A DNA stretch of 64,000 nt from positions 41,301 through 105,300 of the forward strand of contig QCET01000001.1 in NCBI GenBank assembly GCA_003280495.1, read 5' to 3'. The notes below the pieces were generated by a model that was not told the DNA's origin, ran no database searches, and worked only from the letters and a program-made list of their open reading frames with translations. Both the position numbers and the translations under genes were made by a program. This document shows positions 29,685-39,176 of the stretch, piece by piece. This DNA comes from Pelagibacteraceae bacterium AG-359-E06. Its GTDB lineage: Bacteria; Pseudomonadota; Alphaproteobacteria; Pelagibacterales; Pelagibacteraceae. How positions within the stretch are numbered: the stretch's first letter is position 1; each line of letters opens with the position of its first letter.

Positions 29685-31802
29685 TTACTTGTTTAATCTA
29701 TTATCAATTAAACTTTGAACAACCGTAGGGTCTGCTAATGTTGATGTATCCCCCAAGTTTCCATAATCATTTTCTGCTACTTTTCTCAAAATTCTTCTCA
29801 TTATTTTACCTGATCTGGTTTTTGGTAGACCAGGAGTGAAATGGATCAAATCTGGTTTTGCGACTGGACCAATCATTTTTCTTACTAATTGAATAAGCTC
29901 TGATTTTAATTCTTCTGTGCCTTCCTCGCCTGCTTTAAGCGTCACATAGCAATACAATCCATTTCCTTTAATTTCATGGGGATATCCGACAACAGCAGCT
30001 TCAGCCACTTTTTTGTGTGCAACGAATGCACTTTCAATTTCTGCAGTGCCAAGATTATGACCTGATACTATTATCACATCGTCCACTCTTCCGGTTATCC
30101 AATAGTATCCATCTTTGTCTCTTCTACATCCATCACCTGTAAAGTATTTCCCGTCGACAGTTGAAAAATACGTATCAATAAATCTTTGATGATCACCGTA
30201 TACTGTTCTCATTTGACCAGGCCATGAGTCAGACATACATAATCTACCTTTGCATGCTCCTTTAAGTTCTTTACCTGACTCATCCACTATTGCGGGTTTA
30301 ATTCCATAAAATGGTTTTGTTGCTGAACCTGGTTTTAAATCTATTGCTCCTGGTTGTGGTGATATTAAAATACCGCCAGTTTCTGTTTGCCACCAAGTAT
30401 CCACGATTGGGCACTTTGAATCCCCAACAATTTTATAATACCATAACCATGCTTCTGGGTTTATAGGTTCACCAACAGTACCTAAAAGTCTTAAAGATTT
30501 TCTATTAGACCTTTTTACTAGTTCATCTCCCTCTCTCATCAATGCTCTTAAAGCAGTAGGCGCAGTATAAAATATATTTATATTATGTTTATCACAGACT
30601 TGCCAAAATCTTCCTGCATCGGGATAAGTTGGTAATCCTTCAAAAACAACTGTTGTAGCACCGTTTGCCAATGGTCCGTAAACAATATAACTATGACCTG
30701 TAACCCAACCTACGTCTGCTGTGCACCAGTAAATGTCGCCCTCTTTATAATTAAAAATATATTCATGAGTCATCGAAGCATAGACTATGTAACCACCACT
30801 CGTATGAAGCACACCTTTAGGTTTTCCTGTTGATCCTGAGGTATAAAGAATAAATAACGGGTCTTCCGCGCCCATTTCTTCTGGTTCGCATTCAGTAGAA
30901 GCGTTTTCAGTAATATCGTGATACCAGACGTCAACATTCTCATTCCATTCAACGTCTGCTCCGGTATGTTTCAACACTACGCATTTTTTAACATCCGGAC
31001 ATTTTGTTAAAGCTTCATTTGTTGTTTGCTTCAATGGTATAGGTTTTGCTCCACGAATTGCTTGATCTGCGGTAATTACATATTCAGATTTACAATCTAG
31101 TATTCTTCCAGCTAAGGACTCAGCTGAGAAACCACCAAATACTACCGAGTGTATTGCGCCAATTCTTGCGCAAGCTAGCATCGAGTAAACTGCTTGTGGC
31201 ACCATTGGCATATAAATTGTTACTCTGTCTCCTTTTTTAATACCGATTTCTTTTAAACCGTTTGCGAGTTTACATACTTCATCTTTTAATTCTTGATATG
31301 TAATATTTTTTGAGACATTTGGATCGTCTCCCTCAAAAATTATAGCGGTATCGTTAGCTTTTTTAGGTAAATGTCTATCAATACAATTGTATGCTACGTT
31401 TAAGGTTCCATCGTAAAACCATTTTATGTCAACTTTTTCTTTACTATAGGTAACATCCTTGATTTGAGAGTAAGGTTTTATCCAATCAATTCTTTTTCCA
31501 TGTTTTTCCCAGAATTTTTCGTTATCTGAAACTGACTCCTCATACATTTTTTTGTAAGAACTTTGGTTTACCAACCCCTTTTTCTTCCATTCGGGAAAAA
31601 CTTTAAATACTGGATCTTTGGCGGTTTTAGGTGTGCTTTTTTTTAAAATTGTCTTCTTTTTCTTTTTGATTTTAACTTTTTTTTTCTTAGCTCTTTTTAA
31701 ATTCTTTTTTACCTTTTTCTTTTTCTTTTTTATTCTTTTCTTTTTAATCTTTTTTAACTTTTTTTTCTTTATCTTAGCTTTTTTCTTTTTTTTCTTTGCC
31801 AT
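29685..31802 (-). CDS. acs: acetyl-CoA synthetase with poly-lysine N-terminal extension
   Basis: [66 protein letters not shown]. First 60 aa contain 38 Lys; SD-like AAGGGGTGA precedes ATG. Confidence 0.96.
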   Translation of the reverse strand: MAKKKKKKAKIKKKKLKKIKKKRIKKKKKKVKKNLKRAKKKKVKIKKKKKTILKKSTPKTAKDPVFKVFPEWKKKGLVNQSSYKKMYEESVSDNEKFWEKHGKRIDWIKPYSQIKDVTYSKEKVDIKWFYDGTLNVAYNCIDRHLPKKANDTAIIFEGDDPNVSKNITYQELKDEVCKLANGLKEIGIKKGDRVTIYMPMVPQAVYSMLACARIGAIHSVVFGGFSAESLAGRILDCKSEYVITADQAIRGAKPIPLKQTTNEALTKCPDVKKCVVLKHTGADVEWNENVDVWYHDITENASTECEPEEMGAEDPLFILYTSGSTGKPKGVLHTSGGYIVYASMTHEYIFNYKEGDIYWCTADVGWVTGHSYIVYGPLANGATTVVFEGLPTYPDAGRFWQVCDKHNINIFYTAPTALRALMREGDELVKRSNRKSLRLLGTVGEPINPEAWLWYYKIVGDSKCPIVDTWWQTETGGILISPQPGAIDLKPGSATKPFYGIKPAIVDESGKELKGACKGRLCMSDSWPGQMRTVYGDHQRFIDTYFSTVDGKYFTGDGCRRDKDGYYWITGRVDDVIIVSGHNLGTAEIESAFVAHKKVAEAAVVGYPHEIKGNGLYCYVTLKAGEEGTEELKSELIQLVRKMIGPVAKPDLIHFTPGLPKTRSGKIMRRILRKVAENDYGNLGDTSTLADPTVVQSLIDNRLNK

Positions 31803-31817
31803 CTGTCACCCCTTTAT

Positions 31818-32237
31818 TTAATTCGATATTTTACCCATCTTACAAATTATTTTCCAGCTTTTTGAATCTATTGGCATCACGGATAATCTTGATTGTTTTA
31901 CTAATGAAATGTGAGAAATGGCCTTATTTGATTTAATATTATGTAAAGTTACCGGGCTCTTAAATCTTTTATAAAACCTTAACTGCACTGCAACAAATCT
32001 CTTTTTTTTATCAGTTGGATCTATAAATGACTCTCTAATTACTTTAACAATTCCTACAATTTCTTTGCCAATGTTAGAGTGATAAAAGAAACAGAGGTCA
32101 CCTTTTTTCATTTTTTTTAAATTATTAGATGCTTGATAATTTCTTACACCGTCCCAAGTAGCTCCAGCAAATCCGCTGTTAATTTGTTGGTCAATAGACC
32201 ATACATCAGGTTCAGATTTCACTAACCAGTACTTCAT
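31818..32237 (-). CDS. EVE domain protein
   Basis: MKYWLVKSEPDVWSIDQ, WDGVRNYQASNNLKKMKKGDLCFFYHSN. Confidence 0.93.
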   Translation of the reverse strand: MKYWLVKSEPDVWSIDQQINSGFAGATWDGVRNYQASNNLKKMKKGDLCFFYHSNIGKEIVGIVKVIRESFIDPTDKKKRFVAVQLRFYKRFKSPVTLHNIKSNKAISHISLVKQSRLSVMPIDSKSWKIICKMGKISN

Positions 32238-32404
32238 CTAATTGTTTCTCCAATGTTTACGCCATTTTTGAATCATCGGACTTTCATTTTCCTTGGTTTT
32301 TTTCTAACTCGTACTATGCAACGTGCTATACATTTTAATTTATTAATTATCTATTAAAAGTTTGTAAGTTAGGAAAGTTAATTCTATAACTATTAAAACT
32401 TCGA

Positions 32405-32845
32405 TCATCTATATTTCCAATCATCATACCAGTCTTCCCAACTTTCACCTTCGTACTCTGTATTAAGCTTATCAATCATCTCTTGAGAGTACTGCATAGT
32501 TCCAGGAATATTTTGAGGTATATTTTTCCAAATAGGGTCCTCAATTTTATCTTTATTTTTGTTATCTGAATTTTTTTTCATAAAAAACTTCATATAATTT
32601 AAATATATTTCTTCATGGACATTTTTTGGTTTTGCTGTTTTCCAATTTTTAACTGTTTCAATAAACTGTTTGTGTTTGTCATTTTGAGGAGGTGTTTCAG
32701 AATTAATAAGACTATAATAAAAAGTGAAATGTTTTGTTAACAAATCTATGTGAATTTTTTTCCAACCTGATTTTTCTAACTCTGGGACTTCTTTTAGTAA
32801 TCTTTCTTTGAGTTGTTCTTTTTGATTTTTATTCCCCGATGTCAT
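32405..32845 (-). CDS. hypothetical protein (very weak DUF413/MaoP-like pattern)
   Basis: LLxxxxxxYxxLxxxExPPxxxxHxxFIxxxxxxxxxxPxxxxExxxxxY arrangement; overlaps upstream gene by 4 nt. Confidence 0.55.
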   Translation of the reverse strand: MTSGNKNQKEQLKERLLKEVPELEKSGWKKIHIDLLTKHFTFYYSLINSETPPQNDKHKQFIETVKNWKTAKPKNVHEEIYLNYMKFFMKKNSDNKNKDKIEDPIWKNIPQNIPGTMQYSQEMIDKLNTEYEGESWEDWYDDWKYR

Positions 32846-33507
32846 GAATTATTATTTTTATTTCTAGTTTCTTCGTTTATTTTTTCTTTATAATCTTTTA
32901 TTTTTTGATGTTCAGCTTTTTCAGTTTTATTTTTTTTAAATGCTTTTACACCAAGAAATCCAACAATAGCCCCAACACCCGCTAAAACTATTCCTCCATT
33001 AAGGGCAACACCTATACCAACTATTTTTCCTGCAACACCAAGAGAACCTCCTAATGCAGCTCCAATAGCTCCACCACCTATTGCACCAATTCCTTCTTTA
33101 GTTGCTACTATTCCTGTCGCTTTTCCTACAGGTGATTTTTTTAACTCATAAAGTTTTCGCATAGCTTCTTCTTTTCTAGCTAAAGCTTCTGCTTCTTTTC
33201 TTTGTCTTTCGGCTTTTTCCCTTTCTATTCGTTCTTTTCTTTCTTTTTCAGCGCTAAAGGCAGAAATTATAAAAATAATTAAAATTAAATTTATTATAAT
33301 TGGTCTAACTAAGTTTAAAATTAATCCAATTTTATCACCAGGATATTTAGTTCTAAATTCTAAAAAATTTTCATATTCGTAAGGTATATAAAATGCAGCA
33401 AATATTAATGATATAACAATAAATATAATTGGAACCTTGGGTCCTAGTTTTTCGACTAATTTTCCTATTAGGGTAATTTTTGCAATTTGTCTAATTATCC
33501 AATTCAT
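32842..33507 (-). CDS. membrane protein with charged coiled region and glycine-zipper-like C-terminal hydrophobic segment
   Basis: EKERKERIEREKAERQRKEAEALARKEE then GIGAIGGGAIGAALGGSLGVAGKIVGIGVALNGGIVLAGVGAIVGFLG. Confidence 0.6.
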   Translation of the reverse strand: MNWIIRQIAKITLIGKLVEKLGPKVPIIFIVISLIFAAFYIPYEYENFLEFRTKYPGDKIGLILNLVRPIIINLILIIFIISAFSAEKERKERIEREKAERQRKEAEALARKEEAMRKLYELKKSPVGKATGIVATKEGIGAIGGGAIGAALGGSLGVAGKIVGIGVALNGGIVLAGVGAIVGFLGVKAFKKNKTEKAEHQKIKDYKEKINEETRNKNNNS

Positions 33508-33539
33508 CTGATATTAAAATAAATTTAGCACAAATAATC

Positions 33540-33585
33540 GTACCCCACAATGTAACCCACAATGTACCCCACAATGTACCCCACA
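33540..33585. repeat. Tandem 12-bp direct repeat GTACCCCACAAT (three full units, one partial)
   Basis: gtaccccacaat gtaacccacaat gtaccccacaat gtaccccaca read directly. Confidence 0.95.
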
Positions 33586-33704
33586 TTTGCTTATTATAAT
33601 TAGGTTCAATCAACATTTCTAATTGCAAAGATAAGGTAAAGGTTGGTGGGAGTCAGTGGAGTCTTATCGATGTATCACAAGTGTTGGTTTTAATAACCAA
33701 TATT

Positions 33705-34781
33705 TCATAATTTTAATCCTGGACCTTTCATGAATGGTGCTTTTGGATCGAGTGGCCATCTTGCCGATGACTCAACATTAAAATTACCTTTACTTTTTTT
33801 TTGATAATGTTTTATACCAGCCCATGCAATCATCGCCGCATTATCGGTACATAATTTTGAAGGTGGAAAAATTATAGCAAAACCTTTTGACCTTGATAAT
33901 TTAATTAAATTATTTCTTATTGATTTATTAGATGCAACACCACCTGCAACAACAAAATTTTTATTTTTTAATTTAGGTTGTAAGTCCAAAAACATGTCCA
34001 TTGCCTTTGAACATTTAATTCTTAATATTTCATTAATCGTTTCCTGAAATGATGCTGCCATATCATATTTACATTTATTATTTTTTACATTTTTTATTTG
34101 CAACATGACTGCTGTCTTTAATCCAGCAAAAGATAAATTACATCCAGATTTATGTAAAATTGGTTTTGGCAATAAATATTTTTTTGGATTTCCCTTTAAG
34201 GACATTTTTTCAATTATTTTACCATTAGGAATATTTGCACCAAGCATCTTTGCGACTTTATCAAATGCTTCACCTAAGGCATCATCAATTGTGGTTCCTA
34301 TTCTTTCGTAATTTCCAAATTTATTTACAGATAGAAATTGAGTATGACCTCCAGAAATAAGCAGTAATAAATATGGGTAAGAAATATCATTTGTGATACC
34401 AGCGCTTAACGCATGCCCCTCTAGATGATTAATACCAAAAAAAGGCTTATCTAAAAATCTTGCTATTGTTTTACCAGCAGTCATTCCAACCATCAGACAA
34501 ACTAAAAGCCCTGGACCCGCAGTTGCAGCAACTCCGTCAATGTCCTTAAATGATTTTTTACTTTTATAAATTGCTTGTTTTATAATTATATCTATTTTAT
34601 CAGCATGAGCTTTTGATGCTAGGTCCGGAACTACACCGCCAAATTTTTTATGAATTTTAATTTGGCTAGATACAACGTTGGAAAGAATTTTTGCTTTCCC
34701 CTTACTATCTTGCATAACTACTGATGCTGCAGTTTCATCGCAACTTGTTTCAATACCCAAAAATATTAAATTCTTCTTCAT
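33705..34781 (-). CDS. tsaD: tRNA N6-adenosine threonylcarbamoyltransferase
   Basis: GIETSCDETAASVV, GVAATAGPGLLVCLMVGMTAGKTIA, GVASNKSIR. Confidence 0.98.
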   Translation of the reverse strand: MKKNLIFLGIETSCDETAASVVMQDSKGKAKILSNVVSSQIKIHKKFGGVVPDLASKAHADKIDIIIKQAIYKSKKSFKDIDGVAATAGPGLLVCLMVGMTAGKTIARFLDKPFFGINHLEGHALSAGITNDISYPYLLLLISGGHTQFLSVNKFGNYERIGTTIDDALGEAFDKVAKMLGANIPNGKIIEKMSLKGNPKKYLLPKPILHKSGCNLSFAGLKTAVMLQIKNVKNNKCKYDMAASFQETINEILRIKCSKAMDMFLDLQPKLKNKNFVVAGGVASNKSIRNNLIKLSRSKGFAIIFPPSKLCTDNAAMIAWAGIKHYQKKSKGNFNVESSARWPLDPKAPFMKGPGLKL

Positions 34782-34848
34782 AAAATGCGACCTCGCGTCG
34801 CTGAAATTTAAATATTATTACTACATAAAATAAGATTTAAGTAGCGAA

Positions 34849-35820
34849 ATGTCATTAGTTAATAAAATTATAGTAGGTACTAGAGGCAGTAGATTATCTT
34901 TAGCACAAGCTGAACATTTTAAAGATGAGCTTTTGTTAGCAAATAAAAATTTAAAGCCTACTGACGTAGAAATTAAAGTAATTAAAACATCTGGAGATAA
35001 ATTTAAAACAGAAAACCTGTCTTTAATGGGTGGCAAAGGTCTATTTGTCAAAGAAATTGAAAAAGAATTATTAACTGGTAATATTGATTGTGCAGTTCAT
35101 TCTCTTAAAGACATACCTACATTTGGATCGGAAGAATTAGTTTTAGGTGCATATTTAAAAAGAAAAGATGCAAGAGACGCTTTTATTTCCCCAATAACAA
35201 ACTCTTATAAAGAATTAAAGCCCGGTTCAACGGTTGCTACTTGCTCAGTTAGAAGAATTTCTCAGCTTAAAAGAATAAGAGATGACATTAAAATTGTAAA
35301 TATTAGAGGAAATATTGATACAAGGATAGAAAAATTAAAAGAAGGATTGGTTGACGGACTTGTTCTAGCTTACGCTGGGATTAAAAGACTTGGTTTTCAT
35401 AAGGTAGTTACTGAAATTTTTGATAAAGACGTAATCTTACCTGCTGCTGGGCAAGGAACAATTGTTGTTCAAGTTCGATCAGACAATAAAACCGTTATTA
35501 ATCTTTTAAAATCAGTGAACGATAAAGAAACAGAATTTATATCTATAGCAGAGCGATCATGTTTAGATAAAATAAACGGTGCATGCGATACTCCAATTGG
35601 TGTTAATGCAGTTATTACCGACGATGGAGAAATTTTTTTACGAGCAGAACTATTATCGATAGACGGCAAAAAAAGATACTCCTCACACAAAACAGGCATT
35701 GTAGAAAAATCAAAATTAATCGGATATGATGTTGCTGAAGAAATTTTAGATCAAGCCGGTACTGATTTTATAATCAAGGAGTCTAAACTTGCACATACTA
35801 TTTACAAAAGAGGAAATTGA
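34849..35820 (+). CDS. hemC: hydroxymethylbilane synthase
   Basis: IIVGTRGSRLSLAQAE, FVKEIEKELL, HSLKDIPT, INGACDTPIG. Confidence 0.98.
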   Translation: MSLVNKIIVGTRGSRLSLAQAEHFKDELLLANKNLKPTDVEIKVIKTSGDKFKTENLSLMGGKGLFVKEIEKELLTGNIDCAVHSLKDIPTFGSEELVLGAYLKRKDARDAFISPITNSYKELKPGSTVATCSVRRISQLKRIRDDIKIVNIRGNIDTRIEKLKEGLVDGLVLAYAGIKRLGFHKVVTEIFDKDVILPAAGQGTIVVQVRSDNKTVINLLKSVNDKETEFISIAERSCLDKINGACDTPIGVNAVITDDGEIFLRAELLSIDGKKRYSSHKTGIVEKSKLIGYDVAEEILDQAGTDFIIKESKLAHTIYKRGN

Positions 35821-36475
35821 TAAGAGTAGAATAATTAATCTTTCAAAAAAATATAAGATTACTCATTGTCCAATTCTAATTTCTAAAAAAAAAAACTATT
35901 CTAATATTGAATTTGATAAATTTGAGTATTTAATTTTAACAAGCTCAAATTCATTAAAATTTTTGGATTTTTCTAAACCACTAAAGAAATTACAATGTTA
36001 TTGCGTAGGCGATCAAACCGCCAAAATCGCCCGAAATATTGGTTTTAGAAAAGTAATTTCTGGGGGCGGAAATTATAATTCGCTTAAAAATATTTTTTTT
36101 AATTCGGTAGAAAATAAAAAAAAACGAATTTTATATTTGAGGGGCGAATTTATTTCGCATAATTTAGAGAAAGAATTTCAAAATGAAGGATACAATGTTA
36201 CATCAGTGATTAATTATACTTCTCTGATAAACACAGATTTTTCAAATCAAATAGTTCCAATAATAAATAACAATGAAAATAAAACTATTTTTTTGTACTC
36301 TAGAAGATCATCCGATGCATTTGCAAAGCTTATATTAACAAATAACTTATCTAATAAATGTAAATTAATTTGTCTTAGAGTTATCAGTGAAAATGTCCTT
36401 AATCCTTTAAAAAAAATCAAGTGGCAAAATATTAGAATATTTAATATAGGTGATGAAGAATTTTGCCTTGATTAG
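35789..36475 (+). CDS. hemD: uroporphyrinogen-III synthase
   Basis: HILFTKEE..., LILTSSNSLKF, YCVGDQTAKIARNIGF, ILYLRGEFIS; overlaps hemC by 32 nt. Confidence 0.85.
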   Translation: MHILFTKEEIDKSRIINLSKKYKITHCPILISKKKNYSNIEFDKFEYLILTSSNSLKFLDFSKPLKKLQCYCVGDQTAKIARNIGFRKVISGGGNYNSLKNIFFNSVENKKKRILYLRGEFISHNLEKEFQNEGYNVTSVINYTSLINTDFSNQIVPIINNNENKTIFLYSRRSSDAFAKLILTNNLSNKCKLICLRVISENVLNPLKKIKWQNIRIFNIGDEEFCLD

Positions 36476-36504
36476 GCCTTTGTAGCAGTATAATTCGTAT
36501 AATT

Positions 36505-37602
36505 ATGGAGTTATTTGAAAATTTTTTTAATTTATTTAGAGATGTTTGGCAACAAGGAGTTGCCGGTGGCAATATAACAGAGATTATAATCGCATTATTA
36601 ATTTTCTTTATTTTTTTAATTTTGAGAGGATTGGTTTCAAAATTTGTAGTAAAACGACTAGAAAAATATGTTTCTTTAACAACCAATAACTTTGATAATA
36701 CTCTTGTCAAATCTCTTGAAAGTCCAGTAAAGTTTTTTCCTATTGTTTTAGGTTTTTTTATAGCTAGTAATTATATAAACCTTGATGGCAAATCAGCTTT
36801 TTTTGTATCAAGTTTAAACAGAACTCTTGTAACTATTTTAATATTTTGGACTTTGCATCAAATTATTGAACCAGTTTCTTTTTTAGTAAAAAAAATTGAA
36901 GACATACTTTCAAAAGATCTTTTAAATTGGATTATAAAAGCATTTAAAATATTAATCTTAATACTAGGCGTAGCATCTGTATTAGAAATTTGGGGGATAA
37001 AAATTGGTCCAATTATAGCTGGTCTTGGGCTGTTCGGTGTTGCTGTTGCTCTTGGTGCTCAAGATCTTTTTAAGAATTTAATTTCTGGAATATTAGTACT
37101 AGTAGAAAAAAGATTTAAAGTGGGTGATTGGATCTTTGTAGACGGAATAATTGAGGGCATAGTTGAAAAAATAGGTTTTAGATCCACTGTAGTTAGAAAA
37201 TTTGATAAATCATTAGCGACAATACCAAATTTTCAATTTGCAGAAAAAGCAGTTATCAATTACTCAGAAACAACTCATAGACGTTTAGAAATGACTATTG
37301 GCTTAGAGTATGGAAGTACTTCTGAACAATTGATAAAAATCAAAAAAGATATTCAGCATTACATAGAAACAAATCAAGATTTTAATATTTCAGAGAAAAC
37401 TCCTGTATCAGTGAAATTAAGTGACTTTGCCGGGAGTTCAATAGATATAAATATAATTTGTTATACAAAAACTAAAAATTTTTATGAGTGGAAGGCTACT
37501 AAAGATAGATTTATGCTGGTTATTAAGAAAATTGTTGAAGATGCCGACGCTTCATTTGCCTTTCCTTCACAGTCGATCTATGTTGAGAAAATGAATAAAT
37601 GA
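36505..37602 (+). CDS. MscS family mechanosensitive ion channel
   Basis: GLGLFGVAVALGAQDLFKNLISGILVLVEKRFKVGDWI. Confidence 0.95.
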   Translation: MELFENFFNLFRDVWQQGVAGGNITEIIIALLIFFIFLILRGLVSKFVVKRLEKYVSLTTNNFDNTLVKSLESPVKFFPIVLGFFIASNYINLDGKSAFFVSSLNRTLVTILIFWTLHQIIEPVSFLVKKIEDILSKDLLNWIIKAFKILILILGVASVLEIWGIKIGPIIAGLGLFGVAVALGAQDLFKNLISGILVLVEKRFKVGDWIFVDGIIEGIVEKIGFRSTVVRKFDKSLATIPNFQFAEKAVINYSETTHRRLEMTIGLEYGSTSEQLIKIKKDIQHYIETNQDFNISEKTPVSVKLSDFAGSSIDINIICYTKTKNFYEWKATKDRFMLVIKKIVEDADASFAFPSQSIYVEKMNK

Positions 37603-37889
37603 AATCAATATTTATTCTTTTAGATACAGTCATTAATTTATATTTATGGGTAGTAATAATTAATGCTGTTTTAAGTTGGTTGGTCGCTTTCAATATTTTA
37701 AATACTTCAAATAGAGTTGTGTATGCATTTTTAGAGCTTTCATATCGACTTACAAATCCAGCACTTCAATATATTAGAAGATTTATCCCCGTTTTTTCAG
37801 GCATCGATATATCACCTGTAATTTTGATCTTACTTCTAATGTTTTTAAGAAATATAATATTTGAACTTTTTGCTCCAGGACTTTTTTAA
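37599..37889 (+). CDS. YggT family protein
   Basis: INAVLSWLVAF, LTNPALQYIRRFIPVFSGIDISPVILILLL. Confidence 0.93.
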   Translation: MKSIFILLDTVINLYLWVVIINAVLSWLVAFNILNTSNRVVYAFLELSYRLTNPALQYIRRFIPVFSGIDISPVILILLLMFLRNIIFELFAPGLF

Positions 37890-38738
37890 ATGATTATCGA
37901 TGGTAAAAAAATTGCAGAAGATTTAAGGCAGAATTTGAAAAAGGAAATTAGTAATTTAAAAACAACTGTAAAACCGTGTTTGGTGGTAATATTAATTGGT
38001 GACAATCCAGCTAGTAAAATTTATGTTAAAAATAAAGAAAAATCTGCAGGTGATGTAGGAATTAAGTCTGAGGTAATCAAATTTGAAACTAATATAAGCG
38101 AGAAAGATTTACTTAAAAAAATTGAAGATTTAAATTCAGATAATAATGTGCACGGAATTCTTGTTCAATTACCTTTGCCAAAACATATAGATGAAGGAAA
38201 AGTTATAAATACAATTAACCCAATAAAAGATGTAGACGGTTTTCATCCCGTTAATGTAGGTAATTTATCTTCTGGTAATGAAGCAATGATCCCTTGCACG
38301 CCGCTTGGATGTTACTTATTACTTAAGGAAGTGATACGAGATTTTAATGGTAAAAATGTTGTAATTATAGGAAGATCCAACATCAATGGTAAGCCAATGG
38401 CTCAGCTTCTTTTAAGAGAAAATTGTACTGTGACTGTGACACATTCTAAAACTAAAAATATAGAAAAAATTTGTCGAGAAGCAGATATTATAGTAGTGGC
38501 TGCAGGCAAAGCAAAAATACTTAATAAAAATTGGGTAAACAAAAATTCAGTCATAATCGATGTTGGTATTAACAGAATTTTAGAAAAAGGATCAAAAAAA
38601 ATAGTTGGTGATGCTGATTTTGAAAATATTAAAAATGAAGTTTATGCAATCACACCGGTTCCTGGTGGCGTAGGTCCTATGACCATAGCTTGTCTGCTTA
38701 AAAATACATTAAAAGCTTACAAGAATCAGATAAAATAA
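37890..38738 (+). CDS. folD: bifunctional methylenetetrahydrofolate dehydrogenase / cyclohydrolase
   Basis: VILIGDNPASKIYVKNKEK, GILVQLPLP, KDVDGFHP, VVIIGRSNINGKPMAQLL, TPVPGGVGPMT. Confidence 0.98.
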   Translation: MIIDGKKIAEDLRQNLKKEISNLKTTVKPCLVVILIGDNPASKIYVKNKEKSAGDVGIKSEVIKFETNISEKDLLKKIEDLNSDNNVHGILVQLPLPKHIDEGKVINTINPIKDVDGFHPVNVGNLSSGNEAMIPCTPLGCYLLLKEVIRDFNGKNVVIIGRSNINGKPMAQLLLRENCTVTVTHSKTKNIEKICREADIIVVAAGKAKILNKNWVNKNSVIIDVGINRILEKGSKKIVGDADFENIKNEVYAITPVPGGVGPMTIACLLKNTLKAYKNQIK

Positions 38739-38740
38739 AA

Positions 38741-39124
38741 TTATATATCATCTTTTGAAGCGTCTATTTTTAAAATTTTACTTCTTCTTAATCTTAAAAA
38801 TAAAATAGCGATGGCAATTAATAAAATTGCTCCACCTTCATAGAGCAATGAGGCGCTCGAAACATCTTTTTTTTGTAAAATTATTAATCTAGCTAAAGCT
38901 GTCAAAGCTATAAACAAAGGATAAGTTAGTTGAACTTTTAAACTTCCCCAAAAACTTGTGACCATTCCCAATACCTCAAGATAAATGAATAACAAAAGCA
39001 AGTCAGGTAATGTAATCATTCGATTATTGAACATTTCGTATATTTCAAGCCCAAATCCGATGACAGTACAAATTAAAACTATCAAGGCACCTGACAATTG
39101 TACTTTTTTCAAAATATCTCGCAT
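38741..39124 (-). CDS. PsiE-like small integral membrane protein
   Basis: LLLFIYLEVLGMV...YPLFIALTALARLIIL. Confidence 0.7.
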   Translation of the reverse strand: MRDILKKVQLSGALIVLICTVIGFGLEIYEMFNNRMITLPDLLLLFIYLEVLGMVTSFWGSLKVQLTYPLFIALTALARLIILQKKDVSSASLLYEGGAILLIAIAILFLRLRRSKILKIDASKDDI

Positions 39125-39176
39125 GAATCATCTATATCTGAAATCATAATTTTAACAACTCACTTATTTGTATAAA

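Noticed and set aside
31618-31821. Plus-strand 67-aa Phe-rich ORF ([16 protein letters not shown]...).
   Set aside because: It is the antisense of the Acs poly-lysine tract; composition is explained by that strand.
33540-33585. Considered a CRISPR array.
   Set aside because: Units are 12 bp with no spacers and no cas genes in the window.
33638-33675. ggttggtgggagtcagtggagtcttatcgatg looked like a reverse-strand tRNA 3' end (TGGTGG...), possibly an att site.
   Set aside because: No T-loop complement (GATCGAAC-like) follows and the acceptor/T-stem pairing fails; no full tRNA can be folded.
33684-33700. TTGGTT-TTAAT-AACCAA dyad after tsaD considered as a Rho-independent terminator.
   Set aside because: No U-tract in the tsaD direction and an AT-rich stem; left uncalled.
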